A DNA stretch of 14,393 bases, from assembly GCA_014730285.1 (NCBI GenBank), contig WJIM01000426.1, positions 1 to 14,393 of the forward strand, in the 5' to 3' direction. This DNA comes from Candidatus Zixiibacteriota bacterium (GTDB lineage Bacteria; Zixibacteria; MSB-5A5; JAABVY01). Of the stretch, positions 7,967-14,393 are shown piece by piece. Every line of letters starts with the position of its first letter. The stretch's first letter is position 1. The notes beneath the pieces were generated by a model. The model saw only the letters and a list, made by a program, of their open reading frames with translations, searched no databases and was not told the origin of the DNA. Position numbers and translations under genes: made by a program.

Positions 7967-10144
7967 ATGAAACTGCGTTTAACTCAGAAGATCATGCTGA
8001 TGATATTCGGCATTGTGCTGGTATCAGTAGCGGGGCTAATGATTGTAAGCATCACACAGTCGTCAAGTTCGCTCAAAGACTTGGCCCGTAAGGACCTTCA
8101 GCACTTGACCAATATGGCTCGCAACGCCTGTGAACTCGCCGAGGAGGCATCCTTACAAAAATTAGAGAGCGACATGAATGTTGCCCGATTGCAATTTCAA
8201 CAGGTCAGCAATGGACGTGTCAGGCTCGAAAACGACAAACTAATTCTCGACCCCGGCGGCAAAAATATTGTTGCCAACGGTAACAATGAAATCGTTGATA
8301 AGATCAAGGAGCTGACCGGATCAACCTGTACTATCTTTCTCAATGAAGGAACAAGGGCGAGACGCATTGCAACCAATGTCGTTAATGATAACGGTGAAAG
8401 AGCATTGGGAACCTATGTCTCACAGCCGGTATATGAAACTGTCATAAACCGCGGCGTACCCTACGAGGGTCGTGCCTGGGTGGTTAATGACTGGTACAGC
8501 ACCATGTACGAACCGATCAAGGATATTAACGGAACGACTGTAGGAATTCTTTACGTAGGCAACCGGGAGAAATCCGATGTATTGCGTGAAGGCTTGCTTT
8601 CACAGCAAGTAGGTGAGAGCGGCTATATCTATTGTATCGATTCCAGGGGTGTTCTCCAGATTCATCCCGCCAAAGAGGGTGCGGATATCAGCAAGTATGA
8701 TTTTATCCGGGAGATTATGAATAAGGGCCCTCAGCTCGCAGAGGGTGAAATCGGTTGGATTACTTATCCCTGGATCAATAAGGAACTGGGAGAAACCAAA
8801 CCCCGGGACAAAATTGTGGCCTATTCATACTTTCCGGCCTGGGACTGGATAATTGCAGCCGGAAGTTATATGGATGAATTTACCGCGCCTGTCAATGGTC
8901 TGAGAAATACCATTATGACGATTGGAATTATATTACTCGTGATATCTGCCGGACTCGGATTCTTCATGGCACGTTCGATAACAAAACCGGTGACCAAACT
9001 GGTTGACGTGGCCGAGGCTATATCGGTGGGGGATGTAAGCCGCGAGGTCGATGTCAGATCCAGCGATGAAATCGGCACTCTGGCTGACTCGTTTCGCGGT
9101 ATGACAGAGTATCTCAAGGAGACAGCATCAGTAGCGGAGAATATAGCCAGAAACGACCTGAGAGTCGAGTTTGAGCCCAAATCCGACCGCGATGCTCTGG
9201 GCATCTCATTCAAGGCCATGGTCTCTAATCTGACCGAGGTTATAAATCAGTTGAATGATGCCGCCTCGGAATTGGTTTCCGCGGCAACGGAAATCGCTTC
9301 ATCCTCCGAGCAGATGTCTCGCGGTGCACGCGATCAGGCTGACCAGATCGGCCAGGTATCGACCGCTGTGGAGGAGATGACTGCGGCGATTCTGCAGACC
9401 TCCAAGAATGCGGACGAAGCTTCCGGGGCGTCACGCGGCGCTTCCGACACTGCCTCGTCGGGCGGATCAATTGTCTCCGACACGATTCAGGGAATGCAGA
9501 GGATAACCGAGGTAGTTCAGAGTTCATCCGGTTCAATCGGCAAATTGGCCAACTCCGCCAAGCAGATAGGCGAAATAGTTGAAGTGATTAATGATATCGC
9601 CGACCAGACCAATCTGCTTGCTTTAAATGCCGCAATCGAGGCTGCCAGAGCCGGTGAACAGGGCCGAGGCTTTGCCGTTGTGGCCGATGAGGTCCGCAAG
9701 CTTGCCGACCGCACCGCCCGCGCCACAAGCGAAATCGCGGGTATGATTGACGGTATTCAAAAAGATACCAATGAGGCCGTTTCCTCCATGGAGACCGGCA
9801 TCAAGGAAGTCGATCAGGGCCGTGAACTGGCCAATAAGGCTGGCGACAGCCTGAGTGAAATTGTGACGATGTCTCAGCAGGTTATGGATATGGTACAGCA
9901 GATAGCAACCGCCTCCGAGGAGCAGTCGAACACATCCGAGGAAATCTCGCGAACCGTGGAAAAGATCTCTACGGTCACTACCGAAACTGCCAAGGGCGCG
10001 GAGCAGTCAGCCGCAGCCTCCGAGGAGCTGAGCATGCAGGCTGAAGCCATGAAGAATATGGTTGCGAAATTCAAGCTGAAACGGACACAGGAAAGCGCTC
10101 ATTTTGAACAGGAAGAGCGGGAAAAAGAAGCTGAGAAAGTCTAA
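7967..10144 (+). CDS. Methyl-accepting chemotaxis protein (Cache sensor, HAMP, MCP signal domain)
   Basis: This 725-residue inner-membrane chemoreceptor signals through CheW/CheA. The order is TM1 (about residues 9-30), a periplasmic Cache-type double sensor (about 35-305, with GTYVSQPVYETVINRG, GILYVGNRE and a membrane-proximal GYIYCIDSRGVLQIHP lobe), TM2 (about 315-335), HAMP (336-388), and then a second HAMP-like module (about 390-440, NIARNDLRVEFEPKSDRDALG). The long cytoplasmic four-helix domain has its hairpin tip at 545-577 (DQTNLLALNAAIEAARAGEQ, then GRGFAVVADEVR), matching the kinase-contact consensus. The tail ends in charged residues without the aromatic CheR-binding pentapeptide. 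The ATG at 7967 follows AGGGAG at 7952-7957. It has its own promoter region and terminator and no che neighbours in view. The ligand is unknown; Cache sensors of this kind often bind small organic acids or amino acids. Confidence 0.96.
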   Translation: MKLRLTQKIMLMIFGIVLVSVAGLMIVSITQSSSSLKDLARKDLQHLTNMARNACELAEEASLQKLESDMNVARLQFQQVSNGRVRLENDKLILDPGGKNIVANGNNEIVDKIKELTGSTCTIFLNEGTRARRIATNVVNDNGERALGTYVSQPVYETVINRGVPYEGRAWVVNDWYSTMYEPIKDINGTTVGILYVGNREKSDVLREGLLSQQVGESGYIYCIDSRGVLQIHPAKEGADISKYDFIREIMNKGPQLAEGEIGWITYPWINKELGETKPRDKIVAYSYFPAWDWIIAAGSYMDEFTAPVNGLRNTIMTIGIILLVISAGLGFFMARSITKPVTKLVDVAEAISVGDVSREVDVRSSDEIGTLADSFRGMTEYLKETASVAENIARNDLRVEFEPKSDRDALGISFKAMVSNLTEVINQLNDAASELVSAATEIASSSEQMSRGARDQADQIGQVSTAVEEMTAAILQTSKNADEASGASRGASDTASSGGSIVSDTIQGMQRITEVVQSSSGSIGKLANSAKQIGEIVEVINDIADQTNLLALNAAIEAARAGEQGRGFAVVADEVRKLADRTARATSEIAGMIDGIQKDTNEAVSSMETGIKEVDQGRELANKAGDSLSEIVTMSQQVMDMVQQIATASEEQSNTSEEISRTVEKISTVTTETAKGAEQSAAASEELSMQAEAMKNMVAKFKLKRTQESAHFEQEEREKEAEKV

Positions 10145-10176
10145 TATTAGCTGCAATTAATATCGTATAATTCATG

Positions 10177-10203
10177 AGGGAGGCAGTTTTTTGCCTCCCT
10201 TTT
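10177..10203 (+). terminator. Rho-independent terminator of the chemoreceptor gene
   Basis: AGGGAGGCA (10177-10185) pairs perfectly with TGCCTCCCT (10192-10200) around a six-base GTTTTT loop, and T residues continue to 10203. It lies 32 bases after the receptor stop codon. Confidence 0.9.
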
Positions 10204-10438
10204 CAATTAGAATACAAATTTGACTCAGGGTATGCATTTTGGCAAAAATCCCTATATTTCGTTTATTTTGGAAATCCCGTTTAAAATAGGGGTATTTATA
10301 AAGTATTGGTATGCATAGAATTAGACAACGATTTACAATACCGCTTTGATTATCTGGATTTTTTATTTGATTTTATGCAAATAAATGACTAAGCTCATAT
10401 CATTATGGTGAAACTGAGAGCAATAAGTTGTAGTTCTT
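10204..10438. other. AT-rich intergenic stretch with no recognised gene
   Basis: Together with the flanking terminator and promoter, this is the longest gene-free interval apart from rnpB itself. I see no start codon with a ribosome-binding site opening a credible frame, no tRNA-like cloverleaf and no strong hairpin. The only repeat noted is a nine-base GGTATGCAT at 10229-10237 and again at 10308-10316. It most likely holds upstream control sequence for rnpB. Confidence 0.6.
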
Positions 10439-10451
10439 TATATATATATTT
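10439..10451 (+). promoter_or_regulatory. Candidate -10 region of rnpB
   Basis: An alternating TATATATATATTT tract ends directly before G10452, the first base of the predicted P1 helix. A -10 hexamer such as TATATA at 10439-10444 would put the start of transcription at about 10452. I could not find a convincing -35 box at a normal spacing (the best is CTGAGA at 10414-10419, 19 bases away), so the call rests on position and the -10 alone. Confidence 0.4.
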
Positions 10452-10872
10452 GGCTAAAGTAGGCAAAGCGATCGCGCCCGATGGGTGAGGAAAGTCCGAG
10501 CTCCAAAAGGCAGAACGCCTCTGAAACAGAGGGCGGAGTGATCCGACGGAAAGTGCCGCAGAAAACAGACTTCCTCGAAAAGCTTCGGCTTTATGAGGTA
10601 AAGGTGAAACGGTGGTGTAAGAGACCACCAGAGGCTGTGGTAACATAGCCTGCTGGTAAACCCCGTTCGGAGCAAGGCCATGTAGGCGGGAAGGTGTTGC
10701 CTGCACCGTTTAACCCGCGGGTAGGCCGCGTGTGGGAAAAGGCGACTTTTCTCCCAGATGGATGATCGCATTTCCGTGCAAATGAATTTGGCCGAGTTTA
10801 TTCAGGCTTTAACCTGAATGAATTCGGCGAAAGCGGAAATTACTGAACTCGGCTTATTGCCTGCTTTGGCCA
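10452..10872 (+). ncRNA. rnpB: RNase P RNA (catalytic RNA of ribonuclease P, type A-like)
   Basis: This is the ribozyme that cuts 5' leaders from pre-tRNAs. Universally conserved segments are present: GAGGAAAGTCCGAGCTCC (10487-10504), GTAAGAGACCACCAG, GGTAAACCCCGTTCGGAGCA, CGGGTAGGCCGC, and ACTGAACTCGGCTTA (10842-10856). By hand I pair P1 (10452-10466 with 10857-10871, 15 bp with two wobbles), P2 (10468-10473 with 10764-10769) and P4 (10492-10500 with 10848-10855, including the bulged T10495). P12 is capped by a TTCG loop, and P18 (10734-10755) by a GCGA tetraloop. A GGT at 10693-10695 fits the loop that binds the tRNA 3' CCA. The ends are set by P1 and the T run after it. An extra hairpin occupies 10770-10840. 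The ACTGAA segment differs by one base from E. coli ACAGAA. Confidence 0.96.
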
Positions 10873-10880
10873 TTTTTTTT
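10857..10880 (+). terminator. rnpB terminator formed by the 3' strand of P1 plus a T8 run
   Basis: The 3' strand of P1 (TTGCCTGCTTTGGCC, 10857-10871) is followed by A and eight T (10873-10880). A local alternative stem also exists: GGCGAAAGCGG (10826-10836) can pair imperfectly with CCTGCTTTGGCC (10860-10871). Either fold places a GC-rich stem directly before the T run, as in an intrinsic terminator. Confidence 0.6.
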
Positions 10881-10886
10881 GGTTTG

Positions 10887-12605
10887 ATGAATATAACTAA
10901 ATATATACAACCGGTATGGCAGGTAGCCCCCGAACCGGATTTTCATCTGGTCGATGAATTGTCCGAAAAAATAGACCTGCCTGATAATGTAATCAAAATC
11001 TTGATAAACCGGGGGCTGGACACCGCAGAGAAAATCGAAAACTTCATTAATCCATCAATGCAGGACCTCAAAGATCCGTTTCAACTGCCTGATATGGAAA
11101 AAGGCGTTGAGCGGATAGTCGACGCTTTGCGCGAAAACGAGAAGATGATGGTCTACGGGGATTATGATGTTGACGGTATTACCGCTGCGGGTCTCATGTT
11201 TCTTGTGCTCAATAAACTGGGTGCACAGATAAGTTATTATCTGCCCAACCGTCTGGTTGAAGGCTATGGCATTTCCGAGGACGGTCTGGCTGAGGCGGTC
11301 AAGCAGGGTGTATCGCTGATAATCTCGGTTGATACGGGAGTGACGGCGGTCGAGGAGGTCGAACGGGCACGTGAGCTCGGTATCGACATAATCGTGACCG
11401 ACCATCATGAACCCGGACCGAATCTTCCCGATGCGGTGGCCCTTATCAATCCTAAGCTTCATGATGAGTCAAGGGGCGGTCATGAGCTCTCGGGGGTGGG
11501 GGTGGCGTTTAAGGTGGCCCAGGCGCTTTACAGGCGGCTCGGTCAGCCCGAGACTGAACTGGAGGAGCATCTGGACCTTGTTGCCCTGGGAACCTCCGCC
11601 GATATTGTGCCCCTTAGAGCCGAAAACCGTATACTTACGAAATTCGGGATCAAGCAGATAATCCGCACAACCAAACCCGGCCTGAAGTCGTTGACATTTG
11701 TATCCGGACTCCTGGGCAAGGAGATTTCCACCGGGCAGGTGGTTTATGTTCTCGCTCCCCGAATCAACGCCATCGGCAGGCTCGGCAACGCCGAAAAGGC
11801 TATCAGGCTATTGACCACACGAGATGAGGTCGTGGCCTCAAAAATCGCCAAATTCCTGGAGGAGGAAAACAGGCGGCGAAAATCGATTGACGAAAAAACG
11901 CTGACCGAGGCAATGGCTATGATGGATACTGATGTCGATCTGCAAAACGACCGCGCCATTGTACTGGCTTCCAAGGGCTGGCATCAGGGTGTAATCGGAA
12001 TTGTAGCCTCGCGTCTGGTGGAAAAATTCTATCTGCCCACGATTCTGATCGCGATTGACGGTGATGAGGGCAAGGGCTCCGCGCGATCAATACCGAACTT
12101 CCATATTTACAATGCGCTCAATTTCTGTTCTGACGATCTTCTGCGGTTTGGCGGGCATAAATATGCCGCCGGTTTGACAATCAAGCCAAGCAAAATCGAT
12201 GTCTTCTCGCGCAAATTTAAAAAAGTGGCCACGGAAGAATTGAGCGATGAGGATTTGACGCCCAAGCTGAAAATCGATGCGGAAATCGATCTGGATGATA
12301 TCGATGAGAAATTTATCGACACTATTGATATGTTTGCGCCGTTTGGCCCGGCCAACATGAGACCGATCTTTTTGACCAGGAATCTTGAGGTTGTGGGAAA
12401 TCCGCATGTGGTCGGCAAGAACCATCTTAAGATGAAGGTCAAGAAAGGGGAAAAGGTTTTCGATGTCATCGGCTTCGGTTTCGGCGACCACGCCCATCAA
12501 CTGGCGCTGCGTTCGGTGGCGGTTGATCTTGTCTATGTGGCCGAGATCAATACCTTCGGCGAGCAGTCGCGTATTCAGCTTCGAGTGAAGGACCTGAGAT
12601 ATTAG
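10887..12605 (+). CDS. recJ: Single-stranded-DNA-specific 5'-3' exonuclease RecJ
   Basis: RecJ degrades single-stranded DNA 5' to 3' in RecF-pathway recombination, mismatch repair and base-excision repair. The 572-residue product carries the DHH motifs: Asp92, Asp94 and Asp96 in YGDYDVDG, Asp149 in SVDTG, and Asp172-His173-His174 in TDHHEPG. It continues with LSGVGVAFK, LGTSADIVPL and APRINAIGR, then the DHHA1 part with GWHQGVIGIVASRL and GGHKYAAG (422-429), and a C-terminal OB-like region. I chose the ATG at 10887 because homologues start at about this point; the upstream in-frame ATG at 10818 lies inside rnpB. There is no recognisable ribosome-binding site (TTTGGTTTG precedes the ATG), and only six bases separate it from the rnpB T run. 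The meaB start follows two bases after the stop. Confidence 0.95.
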   Translation: MNITKYIQPVWQVAPEPDFHLVDELSEKIDLPDNVIKILINRGLDTAEKIENFINPSMQDLKDPFQLPDMEKGVERIVDALRENEKMMVYGDYDVDGITAAGLMFLVLNKLGAQISYYLPNRLVEGYGISEDGLAEAVKQGVSLIISVDTGVTAVEEVERARELGIDIIVTDHHEPGPNLPDAVALINPKLHDESRGGHELSGVGVAFKVAQALYRRLGQPETELEEHLDLVALGTSADIVPLRAENRILTKFGIKQIIRTTKPGLKSLTFVSGLLGKEISTGQVVYVLAPRINAIGRLGNAEKAIRLLTTRDEVVASKIAKFLEEENRRRKSIDEKTLTEAMAMMDTDVDLQNDRAIVLASKGWHQGVIGIVASRLVEKFYLPTILIAIDGDEGKGSARSIPNFHIYNALNFCSDDLLRFGGHKYAAGLTIKPSKIDVFSRKFKKVATEELSDEDLTPKLKIDAEIDLDDIDEKFIDTIDMFAPFGPANMRPIFLTRNLEVVGNPHVVGKNHLKMKVKKGEKVFDVIGFGFGDHAHQLALRSVAVDLVYVAEINTFGEQSRIQLRVKDLRY

Positions 12606-12607
12606 CC

Positions 12608-13549
12608 ATGTCATTGCTTGATAGTTTCAGAAAAGGGGATTCCCGGGCACTATCAAAAATTGTCAGCTATGTTGAGAACCGCGAAGACAATTACCGCAAG
12701 GTCCTATCCACGCTCTTCAAGGATACGGGAAAAGCATATAAGTTAGGCCTTACCGGCCCTCCCGGCGCCGGTAAAAGCACCCTTATGGATGCGATCACGG
12801 AAATTCTTGTCAATGAGGGTAATCGTGTCGGCATAATCGCAGTCGATCCATCCTCGCCCTTCACAGGCGGGGCATTTCTGGGCGACCGCATACGCATGCA
12901 GGATTTAAGCAGCAACGAAAATGTCTTCATCCGCAGTATGGCCACGCGCGGTTCGATGGGAGGTCTGGCCCGTGCCACAAAGGATGTCAGCATGGTTTAT
13001 GATGCCTATGGATTCGACTATATACTGATCGAGACAGTAGGCGTGGGGCAGGTTGAGCTCGATATTATCGATGCCGCCGATACGGTTGTAGTGGCAATTG
13101 TCCCGGAATCCGGTGATGTTATCCAGGCTATGAAAGCGGGGCTGATGGAGATTGCCAATGTCTTTTGTGTTAATAAGGCGGATCGTGAGGGCTCCGATCG
13201 CATTATAATGGAGCTCAATCATCTTCTGCAAATAAAGCGTGACAAGGCCGACTGGAGCTTCCCGGTCATACCGACCTCTGCGGTGAAGAAAGAGGGTGTT
13301 GACCAGCTCGTAAAAGCTGTAATGCAGCATAAGGACTATCTTATGGAATCCGGGCTTTTCAGAGCCAACCGCAAGGAGCAGATCAGAAAGGATATTATTG
13401 AACATATCCGTGTTATGCTCTCGGCAAATATCGAAGATAAACTGCATTCGGGCGAGGCTTTCGAAAATCTTCTGGAGGATATTTACGAACGCAAAAATGA
13501 TCCGGTCAAGACCGCTGTGGAGCTTTACGAAAAGCATTACTCCAACTAG
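12608..13549 (+). CDS. meaB: Methylmalonyl-CoA mutase-associated GTPase MeaB (ArgK family)
   Basis: This G3E-type P-loop GTPase guards B12-dependent acyl-CoA mutases, gating cofactor loading and protecting or reactivating the enzyme. The 313-residue product has Walker A GPPGAGKST (50-58), the VDPSSPFTGGAFLGDRIRM segment (79-97), the switch region ETVGVGQVE (142-150) and the base-specificity motif NKAD (189-192). The C-terminal helical extension usual for the dimeric MeaB form follows. The length matches the family (about 310-330). Its ATG lies two bases after the recJ stop, so the two are translationally close, although their roles are unrelated. A mutase large-subunit gene follows 118 bases downstream, which is the expected partner. 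The older name ArgK (arginine transport kinase) is considered a misassignment. Confidence 0.96.
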   Translation: MSLLDSFRKGDSRALSKIVSYVENREDNYRKVLSTLFKDTGKAYKLGLTGPPGAGKSTLMDAITEILVNEGNRVGIIAVDPSSPFTGGAFLGDRIRMQDLSSNENVFIRSMATRGSMGGLARATKDVSMVYDAYGFDYILIETVGVGQVELDIIDAADTVVVAIVPESGDVIQAMKAGLMEIANVFCVNKADREGSDRIIMELNHLLQIKRDKADWSFPVIPTSAVKKEGVDQLVKAVMQHKDYLMESGLFRANRKEQIRKDIIEHIRVMLSANIEDKLHSGEAFENLLEDIYERKNDPVKTAVELYEKHYSN

Positions 13550-13588
13550 AAGAACATTCCTCCCAATCGGATTGTTATTTAATACTTG

Positions 13589-13615
13589 AAATAGGCTCTG
13601 CAAAAGCTTATTTTT
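13589..13615 (+). terminator. Weak terminator-like hairpin between meaB and the mutase gene
   Basis: AAATAGGCT (13589-13597) pairs with AGCTTATTT (13605-13613), 9 bp with one wobble, around a CTGCAAA loop, and the right arm runs into T residues up to 13615. It is AT-rich and modest, so it may only attenuate transcription. Its loop is complementary to a segment further downstream, as described in the findings. Confidence 0.35.
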
Positions 13616-13667
13616 AAGGTCTATTGCAGATGAATAATATCCAATAATTCAACATCTCGAGGTGAGT

Positions 13668-14393
13668 ATGTTCGATAAAGAGACTCTTGAAAAGATAAAA
13701 GAGGCCAAGGCCAAATGGAAAGCAGAAGCGGAGAAATCGGAAAATAAGGACAAGAAATTCATGACCATATCATCCGAGCCGGTTGATTTCATGAGCACCC
13801 CTGACCGCATCGATGATTCTGACTATTTCAAGGACATAAATTTTCCCGGTGAATATCCGTACACGCGCGGTGTGCATGCCTCCATGTACCGCGGCCGTCC
13901 CTGGACAATGCGGCAATTCTCGGGTATGGGTACTCCACGCCAGACCAATAAGCGCTATCATTACCTTCTCAATCAGGGGCAGCATGGCTTATCGGTGGCA
14001 TTCGATCTGCCTACATTGATGGGCTATGATTCGGATCATGAGCGCAGTCTGGGCGAGGTCGGCAAGTGCGGCGTGGCTGTGGATACTCTGCTTGACATGG
14101 AGATTATTTTTGACGGCATCGATCTTGGCAAGATTTCTACATCTATGACAATCAATTCGCCTGCCAATGTTCTTCTCGCCATGTACATTGCAGCCGCCGA
14201 GAAGAAAAGTGTGCCGATTGAAAAACTGAATGGGACTCTCCAGAATGATATATTGAAAGAGTATATCGCTCAAAAGGAATTTATCTACCCGCCCGAGCAG
14301 TCGGTCAGGCTGATTGTGGATACGATTGAGTACTGCACCGAGAAGGTGCCCAAGTGGAATACTATTTCGATCTCAGGCTATCATATCCGCGAA
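13668..14393 (+). CDS. B12-dependent acyl-CoA mutase large subunit, 5' part (methylmalonyl/isobutyryl-CoA mutase family)
   Basis: These are the first 242 residues of a mutase alpha-type subunit; the frame runs off the window. The gene starts at ATG 13668 with GAGG (13659-13662) upstream. After a charged Lys/Glu N-terminus (1-30) comes the substrate-binding TIM-barrel region: YPYTRGVHASMYRGRPWTMR (63-82), LSVAFDLPTLMGYDSD (108-123), STSMTIN, TLQNDILKEY (190-199) and SISGYHIRE (234-242). Gln192 and His239 fit the Gln197 and His244 of Propionibacterium methylmalonyl-CoA mutase at exactly the same spacing. However, Phe84 replaces Tyr89 and Gln202 replaces Arg207, the pair described for isobutyryl-CoA mutase. 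The neighbouring meaB supports a B12 mutase role. The C-terminal cobalamin-binding domain, or a separate small subunit, is not visible. Calling it methylmalonyl-CoA mutase from family similarity alone would be risky. Confidence 0.93.
   Translation, partial: MFDKETLEKIKEAKAKWKAEAEKSENKDKKFMTISSEPVDFMSTPDRIDDSDYFKDINFPGEYPYTRGVHASMYRGRPWTMRQFSGMGTPRQTNKRYHYLLNQGQHGLSVAFDLPTLMGYDSDHERSLGEVGKCGVAVDTLLDMEIIFDGIDLGKISTSMTINSPANVLLAMYIAAAEKKSVPIEKLNGTLQNDILKEYIAQKEFIYPPEQSVRLIVDTIEYCTEKVPKWNTISISGYHIRE

Noticed and set aside
10229..10316. Nine-base direct repeat GGTATGCAT, copies 79 bases apart
   Set aside because: There are only two short copies in AT-rich DNA with no flanking element, which is too little to call an operator or attachment site.
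10395..10771. Minus-strand open frames of just over 100 codons across rnpB
   Set aside because: They run through the conserved core of RNase P RNA on the other strand and show no ribosome-binding site or domain. They are by-products of a structured RNA gene.
10818..10886. Upstream in-frame ATG that would extend recJ by 23 residues
   Set aside because: It lies inside rnpB, including the conserved P4 strand and the terminator T run. The extra residues look unlike a RecJ N-terminus, and there is no ribosome-binding site.
13550..13667. Cobalamin riboswitch before the B12-dependent mutase
   Set aside because: The gap is 118 bases, shorter than a typical cobalamin riboswitch, and I see no B12-box-like sequence.

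Overview
The window is 14.4 kb of ordinary bacterial chromosome with moderate GC content and every gene on the + strand. I see no mobile element, CRISPR array or phage gene. The gene set (diderm-style lipoproteins, a Cache/HAMP chemoreceptor, RNase Y, a stand-alone acyl-CoA mutase large subunit beside meaB) and the order pheT-zapA-rny-ymdB-folD suggest an uncultured bacterium, perhaps from the FCB group or a neighbouring candidate phylum such as Zixibacteria. That placement is an impression from gene content and is weak.

Region 1 (1-7761) is a compact housekeeping run ending at a strong terminator (7778-7811). It holds the 3' part of pheT, a small ZapB-like coiled-coil protein with a TTG start, zapA, rny (RNase Y), a ymdB-type phosphodiesterase (TTG start) and folD. 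Three consecutive small exported proteins follow: two predicted lipoproteins and one protein with a plain signal peptide. The second and third are clear paralogues, and the first is a probable distant relative.

Region 2 (7762-10203) is a single-gene unit. A predicted promoter drives a 725-residue methyl-accepting chemotaxis protein (Cache sensor, HAMP, a second HAMP-like module, signalling hairpin), which ends at its own terminator. No other che genes are in the window.

Region 3 (10204-10880) is a non-coding stretch followed by rnpB, the RNase P RNA. I could fold the P1, P2, P4, P12 and P18 helices by hand. P1 ends directly on a run of eight T, so it can double as the transcription terminator. 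An extra long hairpin sits between the 3' strand of P2 and the 3' strand of P4.

Region 4 (10887-14393) starts six bases after the rnpB T run with recJ, followed two bases later by meaB and then by a cut-off B12-dependent acyl-CoA mutase large subunit. MeaB is the GTPase chaperone of such mutases, so the last two genes work together. The mutase has Phe and Gln where methylmalonyl-CoA mutase uses Tyr89 and Arg207. This is the isobutyryl-CoA mutase pattern, so the routine label 'methylmalonyl-CoA mutase' may be wrong. I regard this as the most interesting observation in the window.
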